Notes: a model not told the origin generated them from the sequence alone. 64,000 bases of DNA from Gordionus sp. m RMFG-2023 (GCF_954871325.1 NC_088778.1:32996730-33060729); one strand, 5' to 3'. Positions 36,412-48,890 are shown, counted from the first letter of the stretch. Program-made: numbers and translations.

Positions 36412-37040
36412 TTAAAAAAATATATAATTTATTATAATAGAACAATAATGGAATAGCTATATTATAAGTCACGTTTCCCCCCACACACGAAATCCAATTA
36501 AGGCCGATATCATTCCCACAGAAGAAATTTTTTTTCCACTTCCGTATCCTGAAAAATAAAATTACTGGCATCAATTCAATTCGGCACGGCGACAATTCGG
36601 AATGACTTCTATTTAATTATCCTTTTTTTATATATATATATTAATAAATTTATAATAAATAGCAGCTGTATTAGATACGCGCCGAAATGTCGTGCGTCAC
36701 ATTTCCCGCCCCTAATTGACATGGAACTGTTATAGCTGTTAAAAAAAAATTGAATTGGAAATAAATTTGTCCTGTTTTACATATTTGGTATAATCAATTA
36801 TTTTTAAAAATAACATTATATTTGACATAACTGTAAATCAAAGAAAAAGAGTTTGTTATAACCGTAAATATTAGTATTTGAGGGTAAATAAAGTATTTAT
36901 TTTGTTTTTTTTTTGAAACATGTGATGAATTGAAAAAATAATATATTTAATAAATTTTTCAATAAGATTGTGATCAATTATTTAGAGAGAAAAAAAATAA
37001 GTATCTGTAGCAGTCATTTTTTTCTGGTATTTCTATAACT

Positions 37041-37272
37041 TAGTGTTGTTAGAAAATCATCCTGTTAGAGTCGATTTTCTCAAAATGGTTCGATTGAGAT
37101 ATTAGCTAAACTAATATTATTTAAGCATCGAACTTCGGGCAAATAGACGTTCAAGCATTTCTGCCCCGCTATGCGCAAAATCTTTAGGCTTGCATAATGT
37201 TATTTTGAAAAATATTTTTACTCTATTCCGTTTTATAAAAATTCACCAGAATTGGGCTTTTTAATAACACTA
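37041..37272. mobile_element. Foldback MITE, TAGTGTTGTTAA family (copy 3)
   Basis: Begins TAGTGTTGTTAGAAAATC and ends TTTTTAATAACACTA, inverted ends of the same family as 2261-2500. The interior has CAAATAGACGTTCAAGCATT and AAAATCTTTAGGCTTGCATA. Its duplicate in B is 45993-46197. Confidence 0.75.
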
Positions 37273-37367
37273 CGTATAACCAATGAGTCTTTCTTTGGAA
37301 TTAGATTATAAAACCTCCCTTTTTTTAAAGGCTTAACACGCTTCTAATCCAATAGAATTGATACGCG

Positions 37368-37476
37368 ACAAATTTAATTTTAAAATTGTTACGAGTAATG
37401 GCAGCTAACACATTATCATCGTAACAAATTTAATTTTAAAATTGTTACGAGTAATGGCAGCTAACACATTATCATC
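37368..37476. repeat. 56-bp tandem duplication private to copy A
   Basis: The run from ACAAATTTAATTTTAAAATT through TAACACATTATCATC occurs twice with period 56. The B equivalent (about 46280-46336) has a single, shorter version. Confidence 0.9.
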
Positions 37477-37631
37477 AATTTATAAATTTTGGGGGATCTA
37501 AATGGGTGTTAAAATTGAATTTGTATTTATAAAATATATGTCTCTTTTAAATATTTAATAAAAAAAAATTTTAAATAATTTTTTTTTAAAAAATATGAGT
37601 TTATTTATACCTTTTTCTTTATTCCTTTTAA

Positions 37632-37808
37632 TAGAGTTTAGAAACGGCTAACTCAATATTTCCTCCAGGAAATGATTACACAACCCTGAAGATTTGGTTC
37701 ATAGAAGGAACTAAGGTCTAGACATTATATTATCGAAATCTCTCTTCTTAGTCAATATTTTTCTGGCTAACATATTGAGTTGGCCGTTTTAGCCGTTTAA
37801 CAACACTA
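37632..37808. mobile_element. Foldback MITE, TAGTGTTGTTAA family (copy 4)
   Basis: Inverted arms AACGGCTAACTCAATATTT and ATATTGAGTTGGCCGTTTT sit inside TAGAGTTTAG and AACAACACTA ends. The duplicate in B is 46463-46646 and a relative in C is 49757-49927. Confidence 0.75.
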
Positions 37809-38569
37809 CCTTTTAACATAAAAATCTACTTAGGGGTTGGCACATGGTTAAAGATTAATATTTTATACTTAGGTTGGTTTATGGGTTTACGAATTTCGAA
37901 AATATTAATTTTTTTTTAAAAAAAATAAAATAATTATAATTCATAATAAGATTATGTTTTTTTTTAATTTTCGTGTTTAACAGTTATATTATATTTATTT
38001 ATTTTTTCAAAGTAACGCGCAAGCTACAGTTACCAAAAAAAAAGGATAATGCGTTACTTTAATAACTCTGTCCAGCAACCAGATTCTTGAGAATTAATAA
38101 TAGCTATCAAGGTTTTTGTGAAGAGGTGGGCTACATATCAGAATTGAAAAATTGAAACGAAGGCACTGTCATAGAAAGAATAGGAAATTAAGATTTACTC
38201 CTATATTTAAGGGCTCTATCTAAAATTATTCCCATGCTATTTTAAAATATAATATGCATTTTTTTAAAATTTTTGTAATATTTCTTTTTTAGTCGTCTCT
38301 GGTATGTATTTTTTATCAATTATTATCATAACAATCATTTCGAATTAGATACTATTGATTAAAATTTAATAATTGCCCTCATAATGCTTTTGTAACGAAA
38401 GAGGGGACTATATGGCAAATAATTTTTCTATCTAAACATAAGGGAGTTGTGATAATATATATGTATGTTATCCGTGACAAATCAACAAGAGTTTTAACTA
38501 GACCCCCTCAAATTTTTCTAAAGATTTTTGCTAGATTTTGCATATATTATAATATATATGTTAGCGGCA

Positions 38570-38913
38570 ATGTGTTTTTTCCGACAATGTGTTATTTTTT
38601 CAACTTTAAAACAATTTTTTAGCGCGTTTTTGAAATTTAAAAATCTGATTTTACCATGTATTCTATCATGCTTGGAATTTCAAATAATTTTATAATGAGC
38701 TTTTGAACCTAATATAATTTATATTATTTCTTCCATAGATTTTTCATATAAATTATAAATAACTCAAAATTTAAAGGTAAAACCATCTACAATTCATAAG
38801 ATGGGTATTCTAAACATGCTGGAATTCTTTTTCCGTAAAATCAGATTTCTAAATTTCAAAAAACGCGCTAAAAAAGTGTTTTAAAGTTGAAAAAATAACA
38901 CATTGCCGCTAAC
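38570..38913. mobile_element. Long-TIR MITE, TTAGCGGCAATGTG family, inserted only in copy A
   Basis: Ends GTTAGCGGCAATGTG and CACATTGCCGCTAAC are perfect inverted repeats. Inverted similarity continues for about 90 bp (TTATTTTTTCAACTTTAAAA, AGCGCGTTTTTGAAATTTA, ATCTGATTTTA). ATATATAT borders both sides, compatible with an 8-bp target duplication in a TA-rich site. Copy B at about 47560 runs on without it. No gene. Confidence 0.85.
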
Positions 38914-38939
38914 ATATATATATATAAAATTGGCCTCAA

Positions 38940-39240
38940 ACCTTCAAACAGTGGCTGAGATGCAGGCCTCAAAAGTTTGAAAAAATGGGATATTATAAAT
39001 TAGAATAAGGCTCACCCCTTTACAAAAACATCCGGGCTGGGCCCTATATTGTAAACTTAATATTTGAAATCGTCATTATTATTTATCGAAAATCAAAAAA
39101 TAAATATAATATATTTGTAAAAAATCCGGACCGGGCCTGAAATTTTTATATAAAAGCCGGGTCTGGTCGGGCCGGACCGTAAAATTTTTTTAGGTCGGGT
39201 CGAGCCTTGCGAATGGTTACTCTGCAGGTCTGTGATAAAG
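38940..39240. repeat. GC-rich repeat island
   Basis: Runs such as GGGCTGGGCCC, CCGGACCGGGCCTGAAAT, AAAGCCGGGTCTGGTCGGGC and AGGTCGGGTCGAGCC stand out from the AT-rich surroundings and recur in B at about 47570-47880 and 48050-48200. Such sub-terminal motifs are common in animal hAT-derived MITEs, but I could not place the ends. Confidence 0.6.
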
Positions 39241-39722
39241 TCTAATGGGTAGGCCTCCGTAAAGTTATATAAATGTTAAATGTTGTTTTTAAAAAATTTA
39301 ATTTTTTTTTTAAAATGTTAAAAAACCGGAAATGGTTATAAAATTGAATCGCCATTTTTTATATATATATTAGGAGATACGAGAACTAAATAATAAATGC
39401 GCGATACATTTTAAGTTTAGGCCGAGCTCGGGGTTGGCCTGTAGGTCTACGATTTTATTAAACGATTATGTTTGGTGGGTGATGGGTTATTGTATGTAAT
39501 ATGAATATATATATACTTTCCTTGATTTAACCAAACTAAATCATTTAAGTAAGTAAAAATATCGAAGATAAATTTTAATGTTAACGATGGAATGTGAAAT
39601 CATTAAAGCAAATTTGCAAAAAAAATAAACTAAATATTTGAAACAATAACATTCTCGAAATATATATAAAAAATTCAGATATTGATGATTTTTATCAATT
39701 TCTTGGACCTTAAATATAAGAA

Positions 39723-41128
39723 GTATTTTTAATTTTAACATTATTAAAACTTGAAAATTTATAAGATATGCTATAATAATAACTGTCTATCATAACAAAT
39801 ATAATATAGGATTTAAATAAATATTTTAAATATTTTTTATCTTTCTAAGATAATTTTAATTTCCAAAGTAACTGTAATACTACTTACGCTACCCTATAAA
39901 TTTCGCGTTAATCGTTCAACTCAAGGAATGTTAAATAGGAGAAAAATTTTAATTGAATGAAATATATTTAAAAATAAACAAATATTAAAGTAAGAAGTAA
40001 AGATTAGAGATATATGGTTAGTGTTTTTAAAGATTTAAGGGTTAGGGGTATTGATTGGGATTTAAATTTAATCCATTTTATTAACACTGACATCTCAAGG
40101 TAATATGAATAGGCATAAATATTTATCTAAATCTGATGTTGCAACGGTATCTTGAGTTGGAATATAATCGAATTAGATGCTTCTCCCAATAATCTTGAGC
40201 CAAATTTAAATACTGCTGATATTGTCATTAACCTTAAGTTAAAATTATAAATTTGTATTAAAAGCAATATAGAAATTGATGAAAATACTTAGTAACTAAA
40301 GCATTTGCACATATTGCAAGATTTTTATCGATGTCTGCAGCTAAATGACAATTAGCAAATTGAAAGCTTTCTTAAAATCTCTTTTTTTACCTATCCATTT
40401 TAGTCATACCATCTAAACCAGGTAGGTATTTTTAATTTTAATATTATTAAAACTTGAAAATTTATAAGATATGCTATAATAATAACTGTCTATCATAACA
40501 AATATAATATAGGATTTAAATAAATATTTTAAATATTTTTTATCTTTCTAAGATAATTTTAATTTCCAAAGTAACTGTAATACTACTTACGCTACCCTAT
40601 AAATTTCGCGTTAATCGTTCAACTCAAGGAATGTTAAATAGGAGAAAAATTTTAATTGAATGAAATATATTTAAAAATAAACAAATATTAAAGTAAGAAG
40701 TAAAGATTAGAGATATATGGTTAGTGTTTTTAAAGGTTTAAGGGTTAGGGGTATTGATTGGGATTTAAATTTAATCCATTTTATTAACACTGACATCTCA
40801 AGGTAATATGAATAGGCATAAATATTTATCTAAATCTGATGTTGCAACGGTATCTTGAGTTGGAATATAATCGAATTAGATGCTTCTCCCAATAATCTTG
40901 AGCCAAATTTAAATACTGCTGATATTGTCATTAACCTTAAGTTAAAATTATAAATTTGTATTAAAAGCAATATAGAAATTGATGAAAATACTTAGTAACT
41001 AAAGCATTTGCACATATTGCAAGATTTTTATCGATGTCTGCAGCTAAATGACAATTAGCAAATTGAAAGCTTTCTTAAAATCTCTTTTTTTACCTATCCA
41101 TTTTAGTGATACCATCTAAACCAGGTAG
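39723..41128. repeat. Recent tandem duplication of an R repeat, period 703 bp
   Basis: Copy 1 (39723-40425) and copy 2 (40426-41128) differ at only a few positions that I can see, for example AAAGATTTAAGGG against AAAGGTTTAAGGG and TAGTCATACC against TAGTGATACC. A third, older unit follows after a hAT terminal fragment. The block lies exactly between segmental copies A and B. Confidence 0.95.
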
Positions 41129-41150
41129 GTATTTTTAATTTTAATATTAT

Positions 41151-41347
41151 AATAAAAATATTCATGATTAAATAAAGGAATGTAAAATATATAATAAAAT
41201 ACCCTAAAATTTTGTTATATGAAAATATAAAACAATTTTAACAAATCCAAAATTATAAGCAATTAAGTGTTCAAAAAAATAGGAGCCTTCCAAAAAAATT
41301 TTTAAACCCCCCCCCCCCCCCATTATAAAATCCTGGCTACGCCACTG
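41151..41347. mobile_element. Solo terminus of the CAGTGGCGTAGCCAGGAT hAT family
   Basis: The right end ATCCTGGCTACGCCACTG is the inverse of the left end of the element at 9978, preceded by a C-run and a region resembling that element's sub-terminal sequence (GGAATGTAAAATATATAATA, AAGCAATTAAGTGTTC). It interrupts an R repeat between TTTTAATATTAT and TAAAACTTGAAAAT. The other end is missing. Confidence 0.85.
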
Positions 41348-42902
41348 CTAAAACTTGAAAATATATAAGATATCCTATAATAATAACTGTCTGTCATAAC
41401 ACATAAAATATAGGATTTAAATAAATATTTTTAAGAAAAATTATCTTTTTAAGATAACTTTAATTTTAAAAGTTACTGTAGTTATAACCGTACCCTATAT
41501 ATTTCGGGGTTAATCGTTTAACTCAAAATGTTCAACAGGAGAAAATTTATTTTAATTGAACGAAATATATTTAAAAAACAAATATACCTAAAGTAAGAAG
41601 TATTAATGTAGATATATTTGGTTAGGGTTATATAAAGGTTTGAAAGATAGGGATTAGGGATATAGATTGAGGTTTACAAATACTGACAGGTCAAGCGATT
41701 ATGAATAGGGTAATAGATATTTATATCTACTGGTGTTGCGACAGTAATTTTCTTGAGCAGGATCATAATCAAATTCAGACATTTCTGCTAATAACCTTTA
41801 GGCATTTAAAATTTATATACTGCTGATATTGATAATAACCAGATATGAACAAGATATTACACTTAGCGACTAGCATTGCATTACAAGATATTATCAAGAA
41901 CTGCAAGATAAATAGCAATAATATGATTTATGGGATTTTTTTTTAAAATAAAATATACTTTTACATATCCATTTATGAGATATCGATGAAACGTGACTTC
42001 AATATTTATGCTAATTATAACCTAATTTTAAAAAAATGTCAATGGTGCTTACCGCCCACCCCTCTTACTTTTGGATTTTTTAATGGTTTATCTAATGGAC
42101 TGATTTGTGAACGAATTATGCCGTTTTTAGTTGGTTTGTACAATCTCACCATTATGGGGAGAGTGAAAGAGCAAAATGATTAACTTCAAGACAGCCCTCC
42201 CCCTCTACTTTTGAATTTAAAACTAAAAAGTATTTAGGTTCAATAGGAAATAATTTGTACCGTATTCCGTTTAATTCGTTAAATTATCGTTTTTTCCAGA
42301 TATGATATTATAATCGTTAACATTTTAACGCCAGAAATAAATAAAAAAAACGCTCAAAATTTTTTTATTTAACTTATAAACGGCACGGTTTTCCCCCATC
42401 AAATTATGCTTCAAAAAATAATTTTTATCTCTCACACTGATATGCATTTTACGGCAAAATCACATATCAAAAAAACGCGCTTAACTCTGTTTAGTAATAT
42501 TATATTTTTTTCAAATTTGAAGGAACCTGGGAAATAATATTTTAGTATATGTAAATTATTATTTCAGACATTGAATAAAATATTTTACATATTGACTTAT
42601 TCCGCAAATTTCTGATAAGTCTTTCTTTCTTTCTTTCTTTCTTTCTAATTGTTTTCCATTCAACCTCTTACCTAACTTCATTGCGCCACTACAAGGGCAA
42701 AAATATGAAATAATATTTGCGCTTGCTTAGTTAGGAGGTTACTAATAGTTTGTTTTAAAAAGACTAAGTTTTATTATTTAAAATTTGTATATAATGTTTT
42801 ATAGGACAACAAACCAATCAAGCCTGTTATGAAAGTATGAAGCTATTTTTTTTTAAATTAAACTTTCATATCATAGGTACATTCAACAATTAATATGTCA
42901 AT

Positions 42903-43388
42903 GTCTTAGATCTTCAATCGATTTCTATTTTCATAAGATTATTAACCTAAATCGACCTATTTCGTTCTAAAGAAGAAATAGAACTAGGAATTGTTAGTCT
43001 ATGGGCAGGGTAGACAAAGTTTAATCTATTAACTTGGGGTCGAAATTGAATCTTTCTAGAAATTACTAATTTCCACATAATTTGCTATATTAAACATGCT
43101 GTTTTTGCTTCTGAAATTAATTATATCACTTAAAAAATTTTGGTCATCACTACCTGGCAAAATAGCTAATTCTTGAATTATATCACATACTTCATTAGTT
43201 TCACTGCTAGTGAGTTCTCCTCTTAATATTGTGGACCCAAATAAGCAAACATCGTGATCACGTGTATTTACATCGTTTTCCCCTTTTTTAAAACATATTT
43301 TTAATTCATTTTTCCTTTAAATTTTTTAGGGTATTTGACCGTCAATTGACTGAATTTGACTGGTCAATTGACCGACTTGCCAACCCTG
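42903..43388 (-). mobile_element. hAT relic, copy B of 34085-34577
   Basis: The same minus-strand transposase remnant (ILRGELTSSETNEVCDIIQE, then FRSKNSMFNIANYV) and the same CCAACCCTG terminus ending at 43388. It carries its own substitutions and adds no coding capacity over copy A. Confidence 0.7.
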
Positions 43389-43659
43389 AACTGATATACA
43401 TCATCTTATTCTATTAAATTGATTTTTTTTCAAAATCTTATTTTGCATGCAACCATTTTAGATTAATTTTATAATATATCGTCGGGACTAGAATTGGAGA
43501 GCTCCACTTGCGCAAATGTTTAAAATGAGAAAAATCAACATTGAAAATTTAAAATCAAATTATAGGAATAATTACCTTATTGATCAATTTTTAACAAGAG
43601 CTATAAACTTTGGCAAAAATTAATATTTTTTTAATCTAGTATTATATTATTATATTTAT

Positions 43660-43826
43660 CAGAGTTGTTAAAAGATACTTTTTAAATGGATCTAGATACA
43701 GATACATTGTCTAAAATAATATCTAGATATAGATTATTTAATCAAAAATCTATCTAGATACAGATACCACATTTTTATATCTAGATACAGGATCTAGATA
43801 CGTATCTAGATCCTTTAACAACTCTG
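43660..43826. mobile_element. hAT-type MITE with TCTAGATA repeats, intact, inserted only in copy B
   Basis: Ends CAGAGTTGTTAAA and TTTAACAACTCTG are perfect 13-bp inverted repeats. ATATTTAT lies on both sides (43652-43659 and 43827-43834), a perfect 8-bp target duplication. Copy A at about 34830-34850 shows the unfilled site. The interior is a chain of TCTAGATA palindromes (GATCTAGATACAGATAC, ATCTAGATACGTATCTAGAT). No gene; mobilised in trans by a hAT transposase. Confidence 0.95.
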
Positions 43827-43947
43827 ATATTTATTATATATATGGGAATAAGTAAGATATTATCCACTTCCAACTTAAAAATATTGAAAATGTCTGGAAC
43901 ACTCCAATTCTAGACCGACGATGTGCATTCTCAGCATAATTATGTAA

Positions 43948-44262
43948 GTTAGCGGCAATCAACTTTATATCATTTTTTGACCGCGAATCTAAAAATATAA
44001 AAATCCCTTCTTACAGGAAAATGTATTCCTTCATGTTTGGAATACCTGCCCTGTAAATATCAGACAATTTTTTTCATGAACTTTTAAACTTAGTATAAAT
44101 TTATATTAAATTTTTCCGTATATTTTTTTATATAAATTATAAATGACTCAAAGATTTACCAGCAAAAATTGTCTACATTTCATAAGACAGGTGTATCCCA
44201 AACATGATAGAATATATATCCGGTTGCTCAAAAAATTGATTTAAAATTGTAAAAATATCACA
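43948..44262. mobile_element. Long-TIR MITE, TTAGCGGCAATGTG family (copy B of A1)
   Basis: Starts GTTAGCGGCAATC and matches 34959-35338 internally. The right end is shortened by a deletion at the CGGTTGCTC join. Confidence 0.65.
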
Positions 44263-44711
44263 ATTTTGCTCTTTACAAAAAAAATAATTCAAAATTGGTT
44301 TAACAAAAATCTAACTTTTTTTTGTGCTTAGACTTTGAATTTTAACACATGGGAAAATAGAAGTTTTTCTTCTAAAACAAAGTTAAAAAAAACCATGATA
44401 AATTGGGAAAACTGATTAAGTTGGATCTTGGTCTCAGCGGTGACAAAATTAGATATTGATTGAATGTATATATTTTTTATATTGTATTTCCACCTTTTTC
44501 CTTTATTTTTAAACCCATCAGACTTCCTCGCAAGTATTTGATAATATTTTTTATAATTAATTTAACAATTTAATTTAAATTTGTATATTTTTAAAAAATT
44601 TTTATTTTTATTTTTTTTTCCCTTAGCGACTAAGATTGATTATTTACCAGGTATTTTTAAGTACAGTGTAAAACTTACATTTTTTTTAATCTCATCTTGA
44701 ACATATATATA

Positions 44712-45320
44712 TATATATTATATTATTATTCTTAATTAAAATATATATTAATTTTTTCTTCTTTATCCTTGTCTATCACGTAATTCTGGTGGTTAGCCCT
44801 CTTTCTTTACCTTAATCTTTTCCCTTCCAACCAAATACTGCATTTCAATCAATCATATGCGTCTACGTGAGCGGGTAGAGCATTTAGCTTCCAAATTTTT
44901 TTGAAGAGGGTTATGGGCTAGGCGTTAATGGAGGTAGGCTAGAAATAGATTTTATTAAGGGGTCATCATAAATTTTTAGATGGCAAAATAAATTGCTGTA
45001 AAATTTCTTACTTTTATAATGAGCCTATTATAAAACAATTATATAGCTTTATTAACATAGACTAATATGTCAAACTCTTAGTTTTTATAAAATATATTGC
45101 TATAATAATAATTCTTTTTCCATTTCAATTATTTGATAAATAAATGTAACACCAACCACCAGGCCAAAGTTATTTAAATTTTTAGCTGTATTTTTTTTTC
45201 TTCTATTTCTTTAATAAAAAAAAAAAAAAAATTTTGAAAACAATTTTTCAATAAAATAAAATATATAATACAAATTAAATTTCATAAATAAACGATAAAT
45301 GATTAAAGCAAAAAATAGAC
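44712..45320. repeat. B partner of the identical 609-bp block
   Basis: Same sequence as 35803-36411. The breaks in identity are abrupt: an A/T difference in the TA run on the left, and GACTTAAAAAAA against GACTAAAAAATA on the right. Confidence 0.8.
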
Positions 45321-45992
45321 TAAAAAATATATATATAATTTATTTTAATAAAACAATAATGGAATAGCTATATTATAAGTCGCGTTCCCCCCCACCCCCA
45401 CAAAATCCAATTAATGCCGATATCATTCCCACAGAAGAAATTTTTTTTCCACTTCCGTATCCTGAAAAGTAAAATTACTGGCATCAGGTCAATTCGGCGC
45501 GGCGACAAATCGGAATGACTTCCATTTAATTATCCTTTTTTTTAAATATATATTAATAAATTTATAATAAATTGCAGCTGTATTAGATACGCGCCGAAAT
45601 GTCGTGCGTCAAATTTTCCGCGCCTAATTGACGTGGAAACCATTATAACTGTTAAAAAAAAACTTAAATTGGAAATAACTTTGGTCCTATTTGGTATAAT
45701 CAATTATTTTTAAAAATAACATTATATTTGAACATAACTGTAAATCAAAGAATAAGAGTTTGTTATAACCGTAAATATTAGTATTTGAGGGTTAATAAGG
45801 TATTTATTTTATTTTATTTTTTTGAAACATGAAAAAATTATCAAAAATACTCATTTTTGAATATTTTTTTTTAGTGAATTGAAAAAAATAATATATTTAA
45901 TAGATTTTTTTCAATAAAATTATTATCAATTATTTAGAGAAGAAAAAAAAATTATCTGTAGCAATCATTTTTTTTGTGGTATTACTATACCT

Positions 45993-46197
45993 TAGTGTCG
46001 TTAGAAAATCCTATTTGAATTGAGATTTTAGCTAAAATAATATTACGTAGGCATCGAAATTCTGCAAATAGACGTTCAAGCATTTCTGCCCAGATACGCG
46101 CAAAATCTTTAGGCTTGCATAATGTTATTTTGGAAAATGTTTTTACTCGGTTCCGTTTTATAAAAATTGACCAGAATTGGGCTTTTTAACTACACTA
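45993..46197. mobile_element. Foldback MITE, TAGTGTTGTTAA family (copy 5)
   Basis: The B equivalent of 37041-37272, beginning TAGTGTCGTTAG and ending AACTACACTA. Somewhat shorter through internal loss near the left arm. Confidence 0.7.
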
Positions 46198-46462
46198 GGT
46201 AATTACCAATGAGTCTTTCTTTGGGAACTAGATTATAAAACCTCCTTTTTTTTTAAAGGCTTAACACGCTTTTAATCCATTAGAATTGATATGCGTAAAG
46301 TTTAATGGCAGCTAACACATTATCATCAATATATAAATTTGGCGGAAATCTAAATGGGGTTATAAAATTGAATTGTATTATAAAATATGTGTCTCTTTAA
46401 ATATATTTAATAAAAAAAAATTTAAATAATTTTTTTTTAAAAAAAAATATTATTCCTTTTAA

Positions 46463-46646
46463 TAGAGTTATACGGCTAACTCAATATTTCATCCAGGAAA
46501 ATATTACACAAGGCCTGAAGATTCTGTTCATAGAAGGAACTAAGGTTCTGACATTATATTATCGAAATCTCTAGGCTTAGGCAATATTTTTCTGGCTAAA
46601 ATATTGAGTTAGCCATTGGCTCAAAATGCGTCGTTTAACAACACTA
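46463..46646. mobile_element. Foldback MITE, TAGTGTTGTTAA family (copy 6)
   Basis: The B equivalent of 37632-37808: TAGAGTTATACGGCTAACTC on the left and TGCGTCGTTTAACAACACTA on the right. It keeps GGCTCAAAATGCG, which copy A has lost. Confidence 0.7.
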
Positions 46647-47360
46647 CCCTTTAACATAAAAATCTACTTAGGGGTTGGCACATGGTTAAGATTAATATTT
46701 TATATCTTAGGTTTGGTTATGGGTTAATAAATTTTCGAAAATATTAATTTTTTTAAAAAAGAAAAAATTTATAATTCATAAATAAGATTATATTTTTAAT
46801 TTTCGTGTTTAAAAGTTATATATTTTTTTTTATCAAAGTAACGCGCTATTAAGCTACAGTTACCAAAAAAAAAGGATAATACGTTACTTTAATAACTCTG
46901 TCCTGCAACTAGACCCTTGAGAATTAATAATAGCTCTCAAGGTTTTCGTGAAGAGGTGGGTACATATCAGAATCGAAAAATTGAAACGAAGGCACTGTCA
47001 TAGGAAGAATAGGAAATTAAGATTTCCAATATTTACGGCTCTGTCTAAAATTATTCCCATGCTATTTTTAAACATAATATGCATTATTTTTTTAATTTTT
47101 GTAATATTTCTTTTTTAGTCATCCTTGGTATGTATTATATCAATTATTATTCATAACGTCATTTCGAATCAGATTTACTATTGATTAAAATTTAATAATG
47201 GCCTTCCAATGCTTTTGTAACGAAAGATTTATTAGAAAAAATTATTTTTTTCTTTTTCTAAATATAAAATGGCTACCAATGTTTTTGAAGAGGGGGGGGG
47301 GACTATATGGCAAATAATTTTTCTGTCAAAACATAAGGGAATTGTAATGATATATATATA

Positions 47361-47560
47361 TGGTATCCATGACAAATCAACAAGAGTTTCAACTTAAACC
47401 CCCTCAAATTTTTCTAAAAAATTTTACTAGATTTTGCATATATTATAATATATATATACATATGGTATCCATGACAAATCAACAAGAGTTTTTAACTAGA
47501 CCGTCTCAAATTTAAAAAATTTTGCTAGATTTTGCATATTTTATAATATGTATGTATATA
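47361..47560. repeat. 102-bp tandem duplication private to copy B
   Basis: TGGTATCCATGACAAATCAA through GATTTTGCATAT occurs at 47361 and again at 47463. Copy A has it once, at about 38465. Confidence 0.9.
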
Positions 47561-48479
47561 TTATATAAATTGGCCTTCAACCTTCAAACAGTGGCTGGGA
47601 TACAGGCCTCAGCATTTTGAAAAAAAAAATGGGATATTTTAAATTAAAATACGGCTCGGCCCTTTACAAAGACATCCGGGCCGGACTACCTTATATCGTA
47701 AACTAAATATTTGAAATCGTCATTATTAGTTACAAAGATCAAAAAATAAATATAATTTTATTTGTAAAAAATCCGGACCGGGCCTGAAATTTTTTTTGTA
47801 TAAAAGCCGGGCCGGGTCGGATTGTAAAAATTTTTTAAGAAAAATTGTACTCTGCGGATCTCTGATAGAGTCTAATGGGTAGGCCTTTATAAAGTTATAT
47901 AAATGTTAAATATTTTTTAAAAGAATTTAATTTTTTTTTTAAATGTTAAAAAAACCGGAAATGGTCATAAAATTAGATCGCCATTTTATATATGTGTATA
48001 TTAGGATATACAAGAACTAAATAATAAATGCGCGAAACATTTTAGGTTTAGGCCGAAGCTCGGGGTTAATTCGAATAAAAGCCCGGCCCGTTTTTTTAAA
48101 ATTTTTATGGATAATAATGGCGATTTAAAAATTGGGGCCCGGTCCGGATATTTAAAAAATAATTAAAGTCCGCCACTACCCGTGTATCCGGTAGGTCTCC
48201 GATTTTATTTAACGATTATGTTGGAGGGTGGTGATGGGCTATTGTATGTAATATATATATATATATACTTTCCTTGATTTAACCAAAGTAAATCATTTAA
48301 CTAAAGTAAAAATATCGAAGATAAATTTTAATGGTTAACGATGGAATGTGAAATCGTTAAAGCAAATTTGCAAAAAAAATAAATATTCTAAACAATAACA
48401 TTCTCGAAATATATATAAAAAAATTCAGATATTGATGGTTTTAATCAATTTCTTGGACCTTAAATACAAAAGAAGAAAT

Positions 48480-48890
48480 TTTTTTACGACTGGAATTCAT
48501 GGCAAAAGGGTTGTTTTATTCAATCCAAATATTATAAAGTCTGGAAGTGTTTTTCTGTGACATTGACATTCTAAAATTTCATAATTCCGATTCAAAAGAG
48601 TCATATGATGCCTGGTAAAAATTAAAAAAACCGTTCGATATCAATAAAGGTTAAAAGAGAGAAACAATAGAAAAGAAATTATTAATTTTATCCTATCATA
48701 ACGAATTATATTCTAATTTTAACGAGACTCATATTGATGTAAAAGTGAGCTTTTAATAAACTTACAACTTTAAGACCAATTCTTTGATTGGTTTTTTTTA
48801 AAATCATCTTCTGCATGATGATATAGTAATCAATCACTATATGAATAAAATTCATAATCTAAACCCATCATGAACTTGAATTTTTAAAAA
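48480..48890 (+). repeat. Second copy of the dispersed repeat at 15636-16110
   Basis: Joined directly to the end of segment B. It follows the 15.6-kb copy from GACTGGAATTCATGGCAAAA to AACCCATCATGAACTTGAAT. The protein-like frame is broken by stops here. Confidence 0.65.

Larger units (their letters stand above)
31600..39740. repeat. Segmental duplication, copy A
   Basis: Collinear with 41340-48480 over about 8 kb in direct orientation. Shared landmarks include GACAGCCCTC with poly-C, GCGCCACTACAAGGGCAAAA, a hAT relic, GGTAGGCTAGAAATAGATTT, two foldback MITEs and GCTCGGGGTT. Copy-specific to A: the hairpin at 32604-32815, (GAAA)n with about 740 bp after it (33345-34085), a 56-bp tandem duplication and a MITE at 38570-38913. 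No host gene found; the open frames inside are not preserved intact between copies. Confidence 0.9.
41340..48480. repeat. Segmental duplication, copy B
   Basis: Direct-orientation partner of 31600-39740. B-specific features: a clean hAT MITE at 43660-43826, a 102-bp tandem duplication at 47361-47560, extra GC-rich sequence at 48065-48190, and loss of the hairpin and of about 740 bp (the join at about 42900 reads TATGTCA followed directly by ATGTCTTAG). No host gene found. Confidence 0.9.

Noticed and set aside
36302-36595. 97-codon minus-strand open frame in copy A
   Set aside because: Starts in diverged sequence, ends in poly-Phe from a poly-A run, and is not preserved in copy B.
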